Shown: piece by piece, positions 34,139 to 42,068 of the stretch
How the letters are laid out: every line of letters begins with the position of its first letter
How positions within the stretch are numbered: position 1 is the stretch's first letter
Assembly: GCA_964497615.1 (NCBI GenBank)
Contig: CAZCEC010000045.1
Location: forward strand, 1 to 51,414
DNA from: CAZCEC01 sp964497615
GTDB taxonomy: Bacteria > Chloroflexota > Anaerolineae > Anaerolineales > UBA6663
DNA: 51,414 nt
Reading direction: 5' to 3'
Notes under the pieces: generated by a model
Databases searched by the model: none
What the model saw: only the letters and a program-made list of their open reading frames with translations
What the model was told of the DNA's origin: nothing
Program-made: the position numbers and the translations under genes

Positions 34139-35022
34139 TCAGCCTGGCTCCCAGATGGTCGCGGCGATGTGCTGCTCTGGGCGCTGGGCCGTGGTGTAGT
34201 AGTAGATGGTCAAGGGTTTCCCGTCGGGGCGGACGGCCATGCGCGGGTAGCCAATGTCCCACGTGCGGGCATCGTCGCGCAGCCTAATCTCCGGCCCCCA
34301 GGTGCGGCCGTGGTCGGCGCTCAGCCGTGCGCGGATGCCATAGGGCTCGGCGCGGCAGCCGTAGGCTACGCACAGCCGCCCGTCGGGCAGGCGCACCTGG
34401 GCTGGCGGGTTGCCGTTGTGGATGCCGCTGGCGGTATCCGCTACGCGGCTGAGGAACTGCCAGGTGCGGCCCTCGTCGGTGGACTCGTGGACGTCAATAA
34501 AGTTGTCCTGCCTGGCCCCGGCCTCCAGGCTGTCATCGCGGCGGCGGCGCAGCGCCGACACGAGACGCCCGTTTGCGGCCCGCACGGTGGCGGGCATCAC
34601 CGAGCGCGTGTCTAGCGGCTCGCCCGTCATCCAGCCGAGAAACTGGAAGGTCTGCCCGCCGTCGTCGGTGCGGGCGAAGAAGGCGCGGTCCTTGAGCTTG
34701 GCCTGCACGCCTGGCGCCTTGGCCGACAGACCCAGCAGCAGGCTGCGTGGTCCCAGTACCACCACGTCGGTGCGGGACGTTAGCCGTTCGCCCGCGTCCG
34801 GCAGGGCATACGGCCCCTGCCAGCGGCGCCCGCGGTCGGTGGAGAGCCAGAAGTGGTCGTCATGGCATAGGCACGCGAACCCCGCTCCGGTGAAGTCCAC
34901 GCTGCCCGGCGCCGGGGTGGGCGGCGTGTTTGGGTCCTTGGGCGGAGCCGTCTCTTCGAGTGTCCAGGTCTCACCGCCGTCCAGGCTGCGGGCCTGCACC
35001 GGGCCGTTGGGCCGGTCGTGGT
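34139..35022 (-). CDS. Sialidase-fold beta-propeller protein 3, N-terminus lost in assembly gap
   Basis: About 294 codons are visible before the reading frame runs into the N-run. It lines up with the propeller at 18985 from residue 51 of that protein onward: QARSLDGGETW, STDRGRRWQGPY, RTDDGGQTFQFLGWM, LRRRRDD, HESTDEGRTWQFLS, IHNGNPPA, SADHGRTW and a final HIAATIWEPG. About 50 residues are therefore missing, more than the 73 N can hold, so the gap length is probably underestimated. The frame upstream of GTG 34999 still reads HDRPNGPV, so that GTG is not the true start. Same uncertain propeller function as its paralogs. Confidence 0.85.
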
Positions 35023-35095
35023 NNNNNNNNNNNNNNNNNNNNNNNNNNNNNNNNNNNNNNNNNNNNNNNNNNNNNNNNNNNNNNNNNNNNNNNNN
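35023..35095. other. Assembly gap (73 N)
   Basis: A run of 73 undetermined bases between the propeller fragment and the permease gene. Only nine bases separate it from the permease stop at 35105. Comparison with the intact paralog shows that roughly 150 coding bases are missing, so the number of N does not reflect the real distance, and additional genes cannot be excluded. Confidence 0.99.
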
Positions 35096-35104
35096 GCCCG
35101 CGCC

Positions 35105-35980
35105 TCAGAACTTAACCGCGCCACTGGTCAACCCTTCGACGAACTGCTTGCTGGCGGCGATGAACAGGGCGATCAGGGGCACGCTGGCGATGACGAAGCC
35201 GGCCATCTGCCGGCCCACGTGGCCGCCGATGTCGCTTTGCAGGTAGAACACTTGCAGGCCCAGCGGCCGCACGTCATATGAGGTCACCGTCACCAGCGGC
35301 CACACCCACTCATCCCAAAAGCCCACGGCGCGCAGCACCGCCAGGGTGGCCAGGATGGGCCGCGACATGGGCAGCACGATGCTCCAGAACACCTGCCACA
35401 CGCTGGCGCCGTCCACCCGGGCGGCCTCGATGATCTCATTCGAGATGCCGGAGAAGAAGCTCCTCAGCACTACCGTCTGAAAGATTTGCGCGTTGGCGAC
35501 GTAAGGCAATATCTGCACCAGGTAGGTGTCGAGGATGCCCATGCCGGCGACGACGGTGTATTTGGGAGCGAAGGTGAGGATGTCGGGGATGAACAGCACC
35601 GACAGGTAGAACCAGAAGAGGAACTCCTTGCCCGGGAAGGTGAAGCGGGCGAAGGCGTAGCCCGCCATGGCTGAGACGGTCAGCGACAAAACGACCACGA
35701 CGACGGTCATGCCGGCGGTGTTGAGGATGGAGCGCTTGAGCACGTTGAAGGCGATGAGGTAATTGTCCCAGGCAAAGGGGAAGGTGATCTCCAGGGGCTT
35801 GGTCAGGAACTGGCCGGGGTTCTTGAGCGAGATGTTGAGCATGAAGAAGATCGGGATCAGGGCGATGACCAGCCCAGCGCCCATCAGGAGCACGATGAAC
35901 CAGTCGTGCTGGACGGTGCGCAGCCAGCCCGGCCTCGGGCGGCTGGGGCGTTCGGTGGTCGGCACAGTCGAGGCAGTCAT
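35105..35980 (-). CDS. Carbohydrate ABC importer permease (MalG-like)
   Basis: A 291-residue inner-membrane permease with six predicted helices and the cytoplasmic EAA loop EAARVDGASVWQVFWSIVLP (185-204), the docking site for the ATPase, close to the C-terminus as in MalG. The N-terminal 25 residues are polar and Pro/Arg-rich. The start is 12 bases after the MalF-like gene's stop. No ATPase subunit is encoded in the window, so a shared MsmX/UgpC-type ATPase elsewhere is expected. With the binding protein and the partner permease it forms an oligosaccharide importer that probably feeds the cytoplasmic hydrolases. Confidence 0.95.
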   Translation of the reverse strand: MTASTVPTTERPSRPRPGWLRTVQHDWFIVLLMGAGLVIALIPIFFMLNISLKNPGQFLTKPLEITFPFAWDNYLIAFNVLKRSILNTAGMTVVVVVLSLTVSAMAGYAFARFTFPGKEFLFWFYLSVLFIPDILTFAPKYTVVAGMGILDTYLVQILPYVANAQIFQTVVLRSFFSGISNEIIEAARVDGASVWQVFWSIVLPMSRPILATLAVLRAVGFWDEWVWPLVTVTSYDVRPLGLQVFYLQSDIGGHVGRQMAGFVIASVPLIALFIAASKQFVEGLTSGAVKF

Positions 35981-35992
35981 GGCGCTGGTCTC

Positions 35993-36985
35993 CTATTCGC
36001 CTGGGTTGTACTCGGTGCCGGAGGTGCGCGTGACGCGGTTGGCGATGAAGGTCAGGATAAAGATCACCACGAACATCACTACGCCAACGGCCAGCGCCTC
36101 GCCAAGGCGCGTGTAGGCCTTCTCCTCGCGCACGATACCAAAGGCGCGCGCGTAGAGGTACAGCCCCGGCACCATGGTGGCGTTGCCGGGGCCGCCGCCT
36201 GTCAGCGCCAGGGGCCCGCCCAGGTTCTGGAGGGTGCCAATCAGCCCAAAGATCATGAACAGGCGGAACTGGGGCAGGATGTAGGCCAGGTCAATGGCGA
36301 AGATGCGGCGCCAGGTTGGACAGCCGTCCACCAACGTCGAGTCGATCACGTCCTGCGGAATGTTGAGCAGCCCAGCCAGGTAGATGAGGGGCGCGGTCCC
36401 GACCACCCATGGAAATCCCATCAGCATCAGGGCCGGCAGCGCGGTGGTCCGGTCGCCTAGCCAGGGGCGGGCGAGCTCGGCCAGGCCCACCGCCCGCAGG
36501 ATCAGGTTGATGCCGCCGTCGGGGGAGGTGTACATCCACTTCCACAGCAAGGTGTTGACGATGCCGGGCACCAGGATGGGGACCAGGATCAGCACACGGA
36601 ACAGGTTCTTCGAGAAATGGCTGCGGAGATTGAAGATTGCCTCCGCCACCAGGATGGGCATGAGGAAGGGCACCGTGAACTGCCAGAAGCCCCAGATTAG
36701 AACGTTGCGCCAGGAGATCCAGAAGACCCGGTCTTTGAGGATGGTTTCGTAGTTGCGCAGACCCACAAAGATGTTGCGCAGGCCGGGCTTCCAGTCGAAG
36801 AAGGATTCGACGAAGGCCAGGCCGGTGGGGTAGTACGTAAAAAGCACCAGCAGCCCGAAACCTGGCAGCAGGAACAAGTACAGGATCCAGTTTTCGCGCA
36901 CGCGCTGCCAGGTGCGCTTGACCGGCCGCGCCGCCGGAATTGCCTGGGCGGCCGCCAACTGCTTGCCGAGGCCCGTCGACTCCAT
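35993..36985 (-). CDS. Carbohydrate ABC importer permease (MalF/UgpA-like)
   Basis: A 330-residue permease with a cytoplasmic N-terminal tail of about 33 residues, a first helix at WILYLFLLPGFGLLVLF, and the EAA loop VIDSTLVDGCPTWRRIFAID (213-232). The leading EAA is replaced by DST, but the key Asp-Gly is kept. AGGAGG precedes the ATG. The gene is 132 bases downstream of the binding-protein gene, separated by a strong hairpin. It pairs with the MalG-like permease that follows. Confidence 0.94.
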   Translation of the reverse strand: MESTGLGKQLAAAQAIPAARPVKRTWQRVRENWILYLFLLPGFGLLVLFTYYPTGLAFVESFFDWKPGLRNIFVGLRNYETILKDRVFWISWRNVLIWGFWQFTVPFLMPILVAEAIFNLRSHFSKNLFRVLILVPILVPGIVNTLLWKWMYTSPDGGINLILRAVGLAELARPWLGDRTTALPALMLMGFPWVVGTAPLIYLAGLLNIPQDVIDSTLVDGCPTWRRIFAIDLAYILPQFRLFMIFGLIGTLQNLGGPLALTGGGPGNATMVPGLYLYARAFGIVREEKAYTRLGEALAVGVVMFVVIFILTFIANRVTRTSGTEYNPGE

Positions 36986-37033
36986 CGTTGTCCCTCCTAC
37001 CTCCAGCCAGGCGCCGGCGGCGGGCTGCCGGCT

Positions 37034-37069
37034 ATCGGGCGCACGCCTGGGTGGGGGCGTGCGCCCGAT
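37034..37069 (-). promoter_or_regulatory. Hairpin between binding-protein and permease genes (attenuation or mRNA stability)
   Basis: Perfect 13-base arms ATCGGGCGCACGC (37034-37046) and GCGTGCGCCCGAT (37057-37069) enclose a ten-base loop. On the minus strand it follows the binding-protein stop by about 48 bases. No U-tract follows, so it is probably not a full intrinsic terminator. In sugar ABC operons such hairpins commonly protect the upstream message and keep binding-protein levels above permease levels, which I infer here. Confidence 0.65.
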
Positions 37070-37117
37070 GAAACAGCTAGTTACAACTGCCGCTGCGACC
37101 GCCCAAAGCGCGGCGCG

Positions 37118-38827
37118 CTAGGGCGCGAAGCTGGCGCACACGGCCGGCAGCTCCGTCAGGCCAAACTGAGCGAGGTTGTCGTTCAGGCGGCGCACGGCCT
37201 CGCGCGTAACGTTGTTGTCGGTGGTGACGATGCCCTCGTCAAAGGGTATCGCTCCGCTCATAATGCCAATCACAGTCTGCTCTGGGTCGAGGCTGCGATT
37301 GTGTCCTTGCAGGATCGGGGCACCCGGGGGCTGCGTCGAGCCGTCGTAGTACTCTTCCGTAATGGGCACGTAGTTCTGGATGGCGTCCACCCAGGCCTGA
37401 GGCGCATTCTGATAGGCGATGGGGTTGAGCGGCACTAGCCCTTCATCCACCACGCGCTGCGCGCCCAGGGGCGACGACAGGAACTGGAAGAAGTCGCGCA
37501 CCAGCAGGTCCACATTCGGGTCACTACCGCTGGCGCGCACATTGCCGATTGGGGCGAACACGTCGCCCTGGGCGCCATATTCCACGATCCACTTGCCGTC
37601 GAAGCTGATGTCCACGTCCTTGTTGATCAACTCGTCGGCGGTGAAGTCGGGAAAGTATGCCAGGCCCCAATCCTGAACCAGGAAAGTGCCGTCCTCGATG
37701 GCCTGGTTGATCTTGGGCTGGCTTTCGGTGCTGTCCCACCAGAAGGCGGCGCGGCCCGTCAGCCACAGCGTGCCGGCGTCGGGCTTGGCCGGGTCGAAGA
37801 ACGCCGCCCCGCCGCCCGCCGCATCGATGAAGCGCTGGCTCTGATGGATGACTTCCTGGAGGCTGGGCTGGGTCGAGATCCAGGTCGTCTGATTACAGTA
37901 CATCTCTACCCGTTCGGGTACTGGTACGGGCTGTACCGACAGCGGGCGATCTCGCAAGTTGTTGGGGTCGGCGCCCATCTGCTGCCAGACGTCCATCGCC
38001 AGCATCGAGGCCAGGTTGTTGTTGAAGTTTTGCCACCGGAACAGGCTGGCATCCCAGGCCGTGTAGCGGCCATCTTCATTGATGGCCCGCGACAGATCGA
38101 ACAGTTCTGTCATGGTCTTGGGGAACTCGGTGACGCCAAACTCGTGCAGGATGTCCCAGTTGACAAACAGCATCTTGAGCTCGAGCCACCAGGTCTGGCA
38201 GGTCCACATATCGGTCAGGCCGCCTTCCTGGCAGCGCGCTTGGCGCAAGTCATCGTTCAGCCAGTCGTCCTTCCAGGCGAAGCCGGTGTAGGGATTGATC
38301 TCGTCCTCGAACGGCTTGAAGTCGGTGGCAATGACGGTGCCGGCTGCGAGTTCGGCCGGGGTGGGGCGGAAGTAGTCGCAGTTGCCGATCATGGAAATGT
38401 CGGGCATCGAGTTGGTGGCGATGCGGGTTTCGCAGAACTCTTCGCCCGTGCCGCCGGGCGGCAGGTCGATGATATTGACGGTGACGTTGGGCTGAAGCTG
38501 GCTGTAGATATTGAGCAGTTTCTGCCAGGCGGCCTGCCGCTTGGTGAGCGGGGCGCCCGGCACGGGGACAGCGCCTTCGACGGCGATGGTGAGCTCGCCG
38601 CTGAGCTGGCGCATTTGCCCCAGCATGACTTCGACGGTGGCCTGCACTTCAACCTCGCGGGTCACCTCCACCTCGACTTCGACCTCGCGGGTGACTTCCA
38701 CATCTACCTGCCGGGTGACTTCAACCGGCTGGGTGACGACGACCTCGACGGTTTGGGGTTGGCAGGCTGTCAGCAACAGCGCGCCGATCAGGGTGGCGGT
38801 GCAAAGCGCCCATAGCTTACGTCGCAT
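37118..38827 (-). CDS. Extracellular solute-binding lipoprotein of a sugar ABC importer
   Basis: A 569-residue family 1 binding protein. The signal peptide MRRKLWALCTATLIGALLLT ends in the lipobox LTAC with lipidated C22. Residues about 24-65 form a Val/Glu/Thr/Arg-rich repeat linker (VEVTRQVDVEVTREVEVEVE) that tethers the binding domain to the membrane; such linkers are common in Chloroflexota. Aromatic residues in the domain (for example DVWQQM and FRWQNFN) suit sugar stacking. The domain is larger than that of monosaccharide binders, in keeping with an oligosaccharide ligand. AGGAGG lies six bases before ATG 38827. It is the likely entry point for the whole pathway. Confidence 0.94.
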   Translation of the reverse strand: MRRKLWALCTATLIGALLLTACQPQTVEVVVTQPVEVTRQVDVEVTREVEVEVEVTREVEVQATVEVMLGQMRQLSGELTIAVEGAVPVPGAPLTKRQAAWQKLLNIYSQLQPNVTVNIIDLPPGGTGEEFCETRIATNSMPDISMIGNCDYFRPTPAELAAGTVIATDFKPFEDEINPYTGFAWKDDWLNDDLRQARCQEGGLTDMWTCQTWWLELKMLFVNWDILHEFGVTEFPKTMTELFDLSRAINEDGRYTAWDASLFRWQNFNNNLASMLAMDVWQQMGADPNNLRDRPLSVQPVPVPERVEMYCNQTTWISTQPSLQEVIHQSQRFIDAAGGGAAFFDPAKPDAGTLWLTGRAAFWWDSTESQPKINQAIEDGTFLVQDWGLAYFPDFTADELINKDVDISFDGKWIVEYGAQGDVFAPIGNVRASGSDPNVDLLVRDFFQFLSSPLGAQRVVDEGLVPLNPIAYQNAPQAWVDAIQNYVPITEEYYDGSTQPPGAPILQGHNRSLDPEQTVIGIMSGAIPFDEGIVTTDNNVTREAVRRLNDNLAQFGLTELPAVCASFAP

Positions 38828-38976
38828 CTTGTCCTCCTGCGTTATGCGGGCTCCGCGTGGGCCGCCGCGCGTCTCCACGCGCCACGGCTGGCTTCAGGAC
38901 TCTTCGTCTTCTCCGAGCTGGGCGGGCGTTTCCTCTTCTCGCTGGATAGTCCTCCTTGTGGCGGTTCGGCGGGCGG

Positions 38977-39765
38977 TTAGGCGAGGTGGGTTTTGAGGCA
39001 TAGGCACACGAGGCCCTGTTCGGCACTGGCGGCGGCGGGCGTCGCGGCTGGGACAAAGACAACCGTGCCCTGGCTCACCGGATGGGCAGTTTCGGCGGCG
39101 GTCACGCGGCCAGCGCCGGCCAGCGCAAACAGGGTCCACTCCACGCTGTCGGTATCGAGCGCCAACTGCGCCCCAGCGCTCAGCCGCAGCAGGGCGGCCG
39201 ACGATCGCAGCGTGTCTTCGCGCGCGATGAGGGGGACCAATTCCGCAGTGCCAGTAGGGGGCAGGCCGGGGTCCACCTCCGCCAGGGTGCCGGTGGCGGG
39301 GATCCGGCTCCAATCGATGGCCCCGCCCTGGTCGGCCTCGTCGGCCTGGCGGCGGCGGATGTGCTTGGCCTCCGCCAGGTGATCGGAGAAGCTGGCTTTG
39401 CCTTCCTTGTCGCTGTCGCGGAAGGCGTTGAAGAGCAGATAGGCGTGCGGCTGGCCGCCCACCACCACCGTCCGGTGCATGGCGCCCGTGGGCACGTGCA
39501 GCAGGCGGTTGGGGAGCAGACGGTGCTCGCGGCCGGCGATCGTGACCACGGCCTCGCCCTCAGTGGCAAAAAACATCTGCTCCTTGGCATCGTGGAAGTG
39601 GGGCGGGCCGTCGAGACCAGCCTTCCAGTAGTTCCAGCCAATTTCCGTCAGCGCGGTTTGCGATCGGTCCACCAGGATTGTGATGCGGTTGAGGCCGGCC
39701 ACATCAACCTGCTCACCCTCCTGGAAATGACGACTGATAACCGAAAGGGCTTGTTTGGTTTCCAT
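38977..39765 (-). CDS. Cupin-domain (bicupin) protein
   Basis: A 262-residue protein with one clear cupin: the metal-site motif GPPHFHDAKEQMFFATEGEA is followed by LLHVPTGAMHRT. Residues about 170-262 look like a second, metal-poor cupin (LALDTDSVEWTLFALAGAGR). Cupins bind or isomerise sugars and can sense ligands; the role here is unknown. It is the first gene of the minus-strand array and its promoter carries the TATGNCATA operators, so it should be induced with the importer. AGGAGG is 17 bases before the ATG, farther than usual. Homology to pectin- or uronate-related cupins is possible but not shown. Confidence 0.85.
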   Translation of the reverse strand: METKQALSVISRHFQEGEQVDVAGLNRITILVDRSQTALTEIGWNYWKAGLDGPPHFHDAKEQMFFATEGEAVVTIAGREHRLLPNRLLHVPTGAMHRTVVVGGQPHAYLLFNAFRDSDKEGKASFSDHLAEAKHIRRRQADEADQGGAIDWSRIPATGTLAEVDPGLPPTGTAELVPLIAREDTLRSSAALLRLSAGAQLALDTDSVEWTLFALAGAGRVTAAETAHPVSQGTVVFVPAATPAAASAEQGLVCLCLKTHLA

Positions 39766-39806
39766 GGTTGAATTACTTTGGCCTCCTGGGGAATTAGAAG
39801 GTGGCG

Positions 39807-39840
39807 ATATGACTTATGGCATATGACCTATGGCATAGGT
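39807..39840. promoter_or_regulatory. Tandem operator sites at the minus-strand promoter
   Basis: ACCTATGGCATAGGT (39826-39840) is a perfect 15-base palindrome. Next to it, ATATGACTTATGGCATAT (39807-39824) has a related core. Both contain TATGNCATA (the second read on the minus strand), and ATATGACYTATGGC is repeated directly with a 14-base period. They cover the predicted start point and early transcribed region of the cupin promoter, a position suited to repression. The divergent FadR-type regulator is the obvious candidate ligand. Confidence 0.75.
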
Positions 39841-39869
39841 ACTATAATGATTCTCGGCGTCAATGTCAA
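39841..39869 (-). promoter_or_regulatory. Sigma70 promoter for the cupin-importer array
   Basis: On the minus strand, TTGACA (39869-39864) and TATAGT (39846-39841) are separated by 17 bases: a perfect -35 box and a near-perfect -10 box. Transcription would start near 39834, within the palindromic operator, and proceed into the cupin gene at 39765 and on towards the importer. Confidence 0.8.
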
Positions 39870-39900
39870 TGAGGACTGTGGCCTATGAGCACAAGCCCGC

Positions 39901-39929
39901 TTGACAGACGATACCCATCAACTTATACT
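39901..39929 (+). promoter_or_regulatory. Sigma70 promoter for the GntR regulator gene
   Basis: TTGACA (39901-39906), a 17-base spacer, and TATACT (39924-39929). Transcription should start near 39936, just before the third operator, which suggests autoregulation. AGAGGA lies shortly before the regulator ATG at 39970. Confidence 0.8.
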
Positions 39930-39939
39930 CTCACCTGTG

Positions 39940-39955
39940 ACCATATGTCATAGGT
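39940..39955. promoter_or_regulatory. Operator at the regulator promoter
   Basis: ACCATATGTCATAGGT is a near-palindrome whose minus-strand core TATGACATA matches the TATGNCATA core of the two sites at 39807-39840. It covers the region immediately downstream of the predicted start point of the regulator message. The same protein could therefore repress itself and the divergent array. Confidence 0.7.
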
Positions 39956-39969
39956 AAAAGAGGATCATC

Positions 39970-40758
39970 ATGTCCGCTGAATCGCCGCCGGGCTTTCCTG
40001 CCATTCGCACCAAGCGGGTCCTCGAAACGGTCGTGGCGACGCTGGAGGAGCCGATTCTTAATGGCACGTACAAAACCGGCGCCATGTTGCCTTCGGAGGA
40101 GCAACTTGCTGCCCAGCTTGGGGTGGGCCGGCGGGCCGTGCGCGAGGCCCTCAAGGTGCTGGAAACCAAGGGGCTGGTTGAAGTCCAGATGGGCGTGGGG
40201 ACGGTGGTGCGCCGTAACGACCTGGACAGCTTCCTGGAGTCCCTCTCGCACAACGTCCGCTCCTACCTGTTTATTAATCGGGCGGAAGCCAAGCACATCA
40301 TGGAACTCCGGCTTCTTTTGGAAGGGGCCGCCCTGGAGCAGTTGACGCGCCAGCCGGACCTGGCCCGCTTCCAGCGCCTGCGCGAGGCGATTGCGCGCCA
40401 GGCCGAGGCCCTCAACGCCAGCGACTTTTCGGCCTATCAGGAGTGGCACTTCGCCTTCCACAACCAGATCGTCGACATCCTCGACAATCCCGTCATCAGC
40501 ATGCTCTACCGGCAGGTGATGGCGGTGGTGCGGCTGCCGATGGAGCGGGCCGGCGCCCTGCCCTCGCGTACGGTGCTCACCATTCGCCAGCATGGCCAAC
40601 TGGTGGACGCGGCCGAAGCCGGCGATGTGGCGGAAGTGCGCGAGATCCTCAGCCGCCACCTTCAGAACTTTTTTGTCAACGTTCAGGACCGGGACGCGGG
40701 TCTGGCCGAACAGCAGCCCGAGCACCCGGACACGCACGGCCAGGCCGCGCCGGCCTAG
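39970..40758 (+). CDS. FadR/GntR-family transcriptional regulator with FCD domain
   Basis: A 262-residue regulator. Residues about 15-82 form the winged helix with the typical MLPSEEQLAAQLGVGRRAVR recognition stretch, GLVEVQMGVGTVV wing and REALKVLE helix. Residues about 95-235 are an FCD ligand domain with candidate metal histidines in EWHFAFHNQIVD, TIRQHGQLVDA and SRHLQN. This subfamily includes the uronate and sugar-acid regulators UxuR, ExuR and GntR-type LldR. The ligand is probably an acid sugar from the pathway. Its own promoter and the divergent one carry matching operators. It is separated from the TarD-like gene by 83 bases with no clear terminator. Confidence 0.94.
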   Translation: MSAESPPGFPAIRTKRVLETVVATLEEPILNGTYKTGAMLPSEEQLAAQLGVGRRAVREALKVLETKGLVEVQMGVGTVVRRNDLDSFLESLSHNVRSYLFINRAEAKHIMELRLLLEGAALEQLTRQPDLARFQRLREAIARQAEALNASDFSAYQEWHFAFHNQIVDILDNPVISMLYRQVMAVVRLPMERAGALPSRTVLTIRQHGQLVDAAEAGDVAEVREILSRHLQNFFVNVQDRDAGLAEQQPEHPDTHGQAAPA

Positions 40759-40841
40759 CGGCCCCACCCATCGCCCATCGGCAGCGGCCCCCCTAATCTC
40801 ATCGGCCGGCTGACTGGAGAATCGCTGCCCGGGGTATCGAG

Positions 40842-42011
40842 ATGCGCATTCTGGCCATTCGCCATCGGGCGGCGCCGCTGGCCTCCGCCATCCGCAATGC
40901 CGTCATTGACTTTTCGCAGATGACGGCTTCCGTCGTGGCGCTCGTCAGCGACGTGGTGCGCGAGGGCGAGCGGCTGGTGGGCTACGGCTTCAATTCCAAC
41001 GGCCGCTACGCCCAGCGCGGGCTGCTGGAAGACCGTATCTTGCCGCGGCTGGCGCGCGCCGACCCGGCGGCCCTGCTCAACGATGCGGGCGACAACTTTG
41101 ACCCGCACCGCGCCTGGCAGGTGATGATGGCGAATGAAAAACCGGGCGGGCACGGCGAGCGTTCGGTGGCCGTGGGCGCGGTGGACATGGCCCTGTGGGA
41201 CCTCACCGCCAAGGTCGCCGGGCTGCCCCTGTGCTGGCTGCTGGCCGACCGCTACAACGGCGGCGTTTGCGAGCCGTCGGTGTGGGTGTACGCGGCCGGC
41301 GGCTACTACCATCCGGGCAAGGACCTCACTGCCCTGCAAGATGAGATGCGGCATTATCTTGACTTGGGCTACACCACGGTCAAGCTGAAGATCGGCGGCG
41401 CGCCGCTGGCCGACGACCTGCGGCGCATCGAGGCGGTGCTGAGCGTAGTGGGCGAGGGCCAGGCGCTGGCGGTGGATGCGAACGGCCGCTTCGACCTGGC
41501 GACGGCGCTGGCCTACGCGGAGGCCCTGGCCCCTTATCACCTGCGGTGGTACGAAGAAGCGGGCGATCCGCTGGACTATCAACTGCAAGCGGTGCTGGCC
41601 GAGCGCTACGCCGCGCCGCTGGCGACGGGCGAAAACCTGTTCTCGCTGGCCGACGCCCGGAACCTCATTCGCTATGGCGGCCTGCGGCCCGACCGCGACC
41701 TGCTTCAATTCGATTGCGCCCTGAGCTATGGCGTGGTGGAATACCTGCGCATCCTGGAGATGCTGCGGGCGCACGGCTGGTCGCCGCGCCAATGCATCCC
41801 GCACGGCGGCCATCAACTCTCGCTGCACCTGGCCGCCGGGCTGGGGCTGGGCGGGAATGAGTCCTACCCTGGGGTTTTTCAGCCGTTTGGCGGTTTTGCC
41901 GATGGGGTGCCGGTGGAAGGGGGCCGGGTGCGGCTGCCGGATGCGCCTGGCATTGGGTTCGAACTCAAGGCCGACCTGTATCGGTTGATGCGCAGCGTGG
42001 CGAACGACTGA
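40842..42011 (+). CDS. tarD: D(-)-tartrate dehydratase-like enolase-superfamily enzyme
   Basis: A 389-residue acid-sugar dehydratase of the mandelate racemase subgroup. It carries the K-x-K base motif VKLKIGG (K181, K183), metal ligands D212 (VDANG), E238 and E264 (ATGEN), and H321 in PHGGHQ. Segments such as DFSQMTASVVALVSD, GYGFNSNGRYAQ, NEKPGGHGERSVAVG and VYAAGGYY strongly recall the characterised D-tartrate dehydratase TarD of Bradyrhizobium, which makes oxaloacetate. Active-site residues fall one position from those I recall for TarD. In a uronate locus the true substrate might be another 2,3-dihydroxy acid, so the symbol is by similarity. Confidence 0.9.
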   Translation: MRILAIRHRAAPLASAIRNAVIDFSQMTASVVALVSDVVREGERLVGYGFNSNGRYAQRGLLEDRILPRLARADPAALLNDAGDNFDPHRAWQVMMANEKPGGHGERSVAVGAVDMALWDLTAKVAGLPLCWLLADRYNGGVCEPSVWVYAAGGYYHPGKDLTALQDEMRHYLDLGYTTVKLKIGGAPLADDLRRIEAVLSVVGEGQALAVDANGRFDLATALAYAEALAPYHLRWYEEAGDPLDYQLQAVLAERYAAPLATGENLFSLADARNLIRYGGLRPDRDLLQFDCALSYGVVEYLRILEMLRAHGWSPRQCIPHGGHQLSLHLAAGLGLGGNESYPGVFQPFGGFADGVPVEGGRVRLPDAPGIGFELKADLYRLMRSVAND

Positions 42012-42068
42012 TGGCGGCGATGGCGCAGCGCTCTGCCCGCCCGCCCGCCCAGACCTATGGAGCCAATC

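Noticed and set aside
38626..38760. Periodic GTGACTTCCACCTC-like repeats resembling a short repeat array
   Set aside because: They are in frame within the binding-protein gene and encode the Val-Glu-Val-Thr-Arg linker. Repeat lengths and spacers are not those of CRISPR.
40759..40841. Possible terminator between the regulator and the TarD-like gene
   Set aside because: No convincing hairpin followed by a T-run is present, so cotranscription is assumed.
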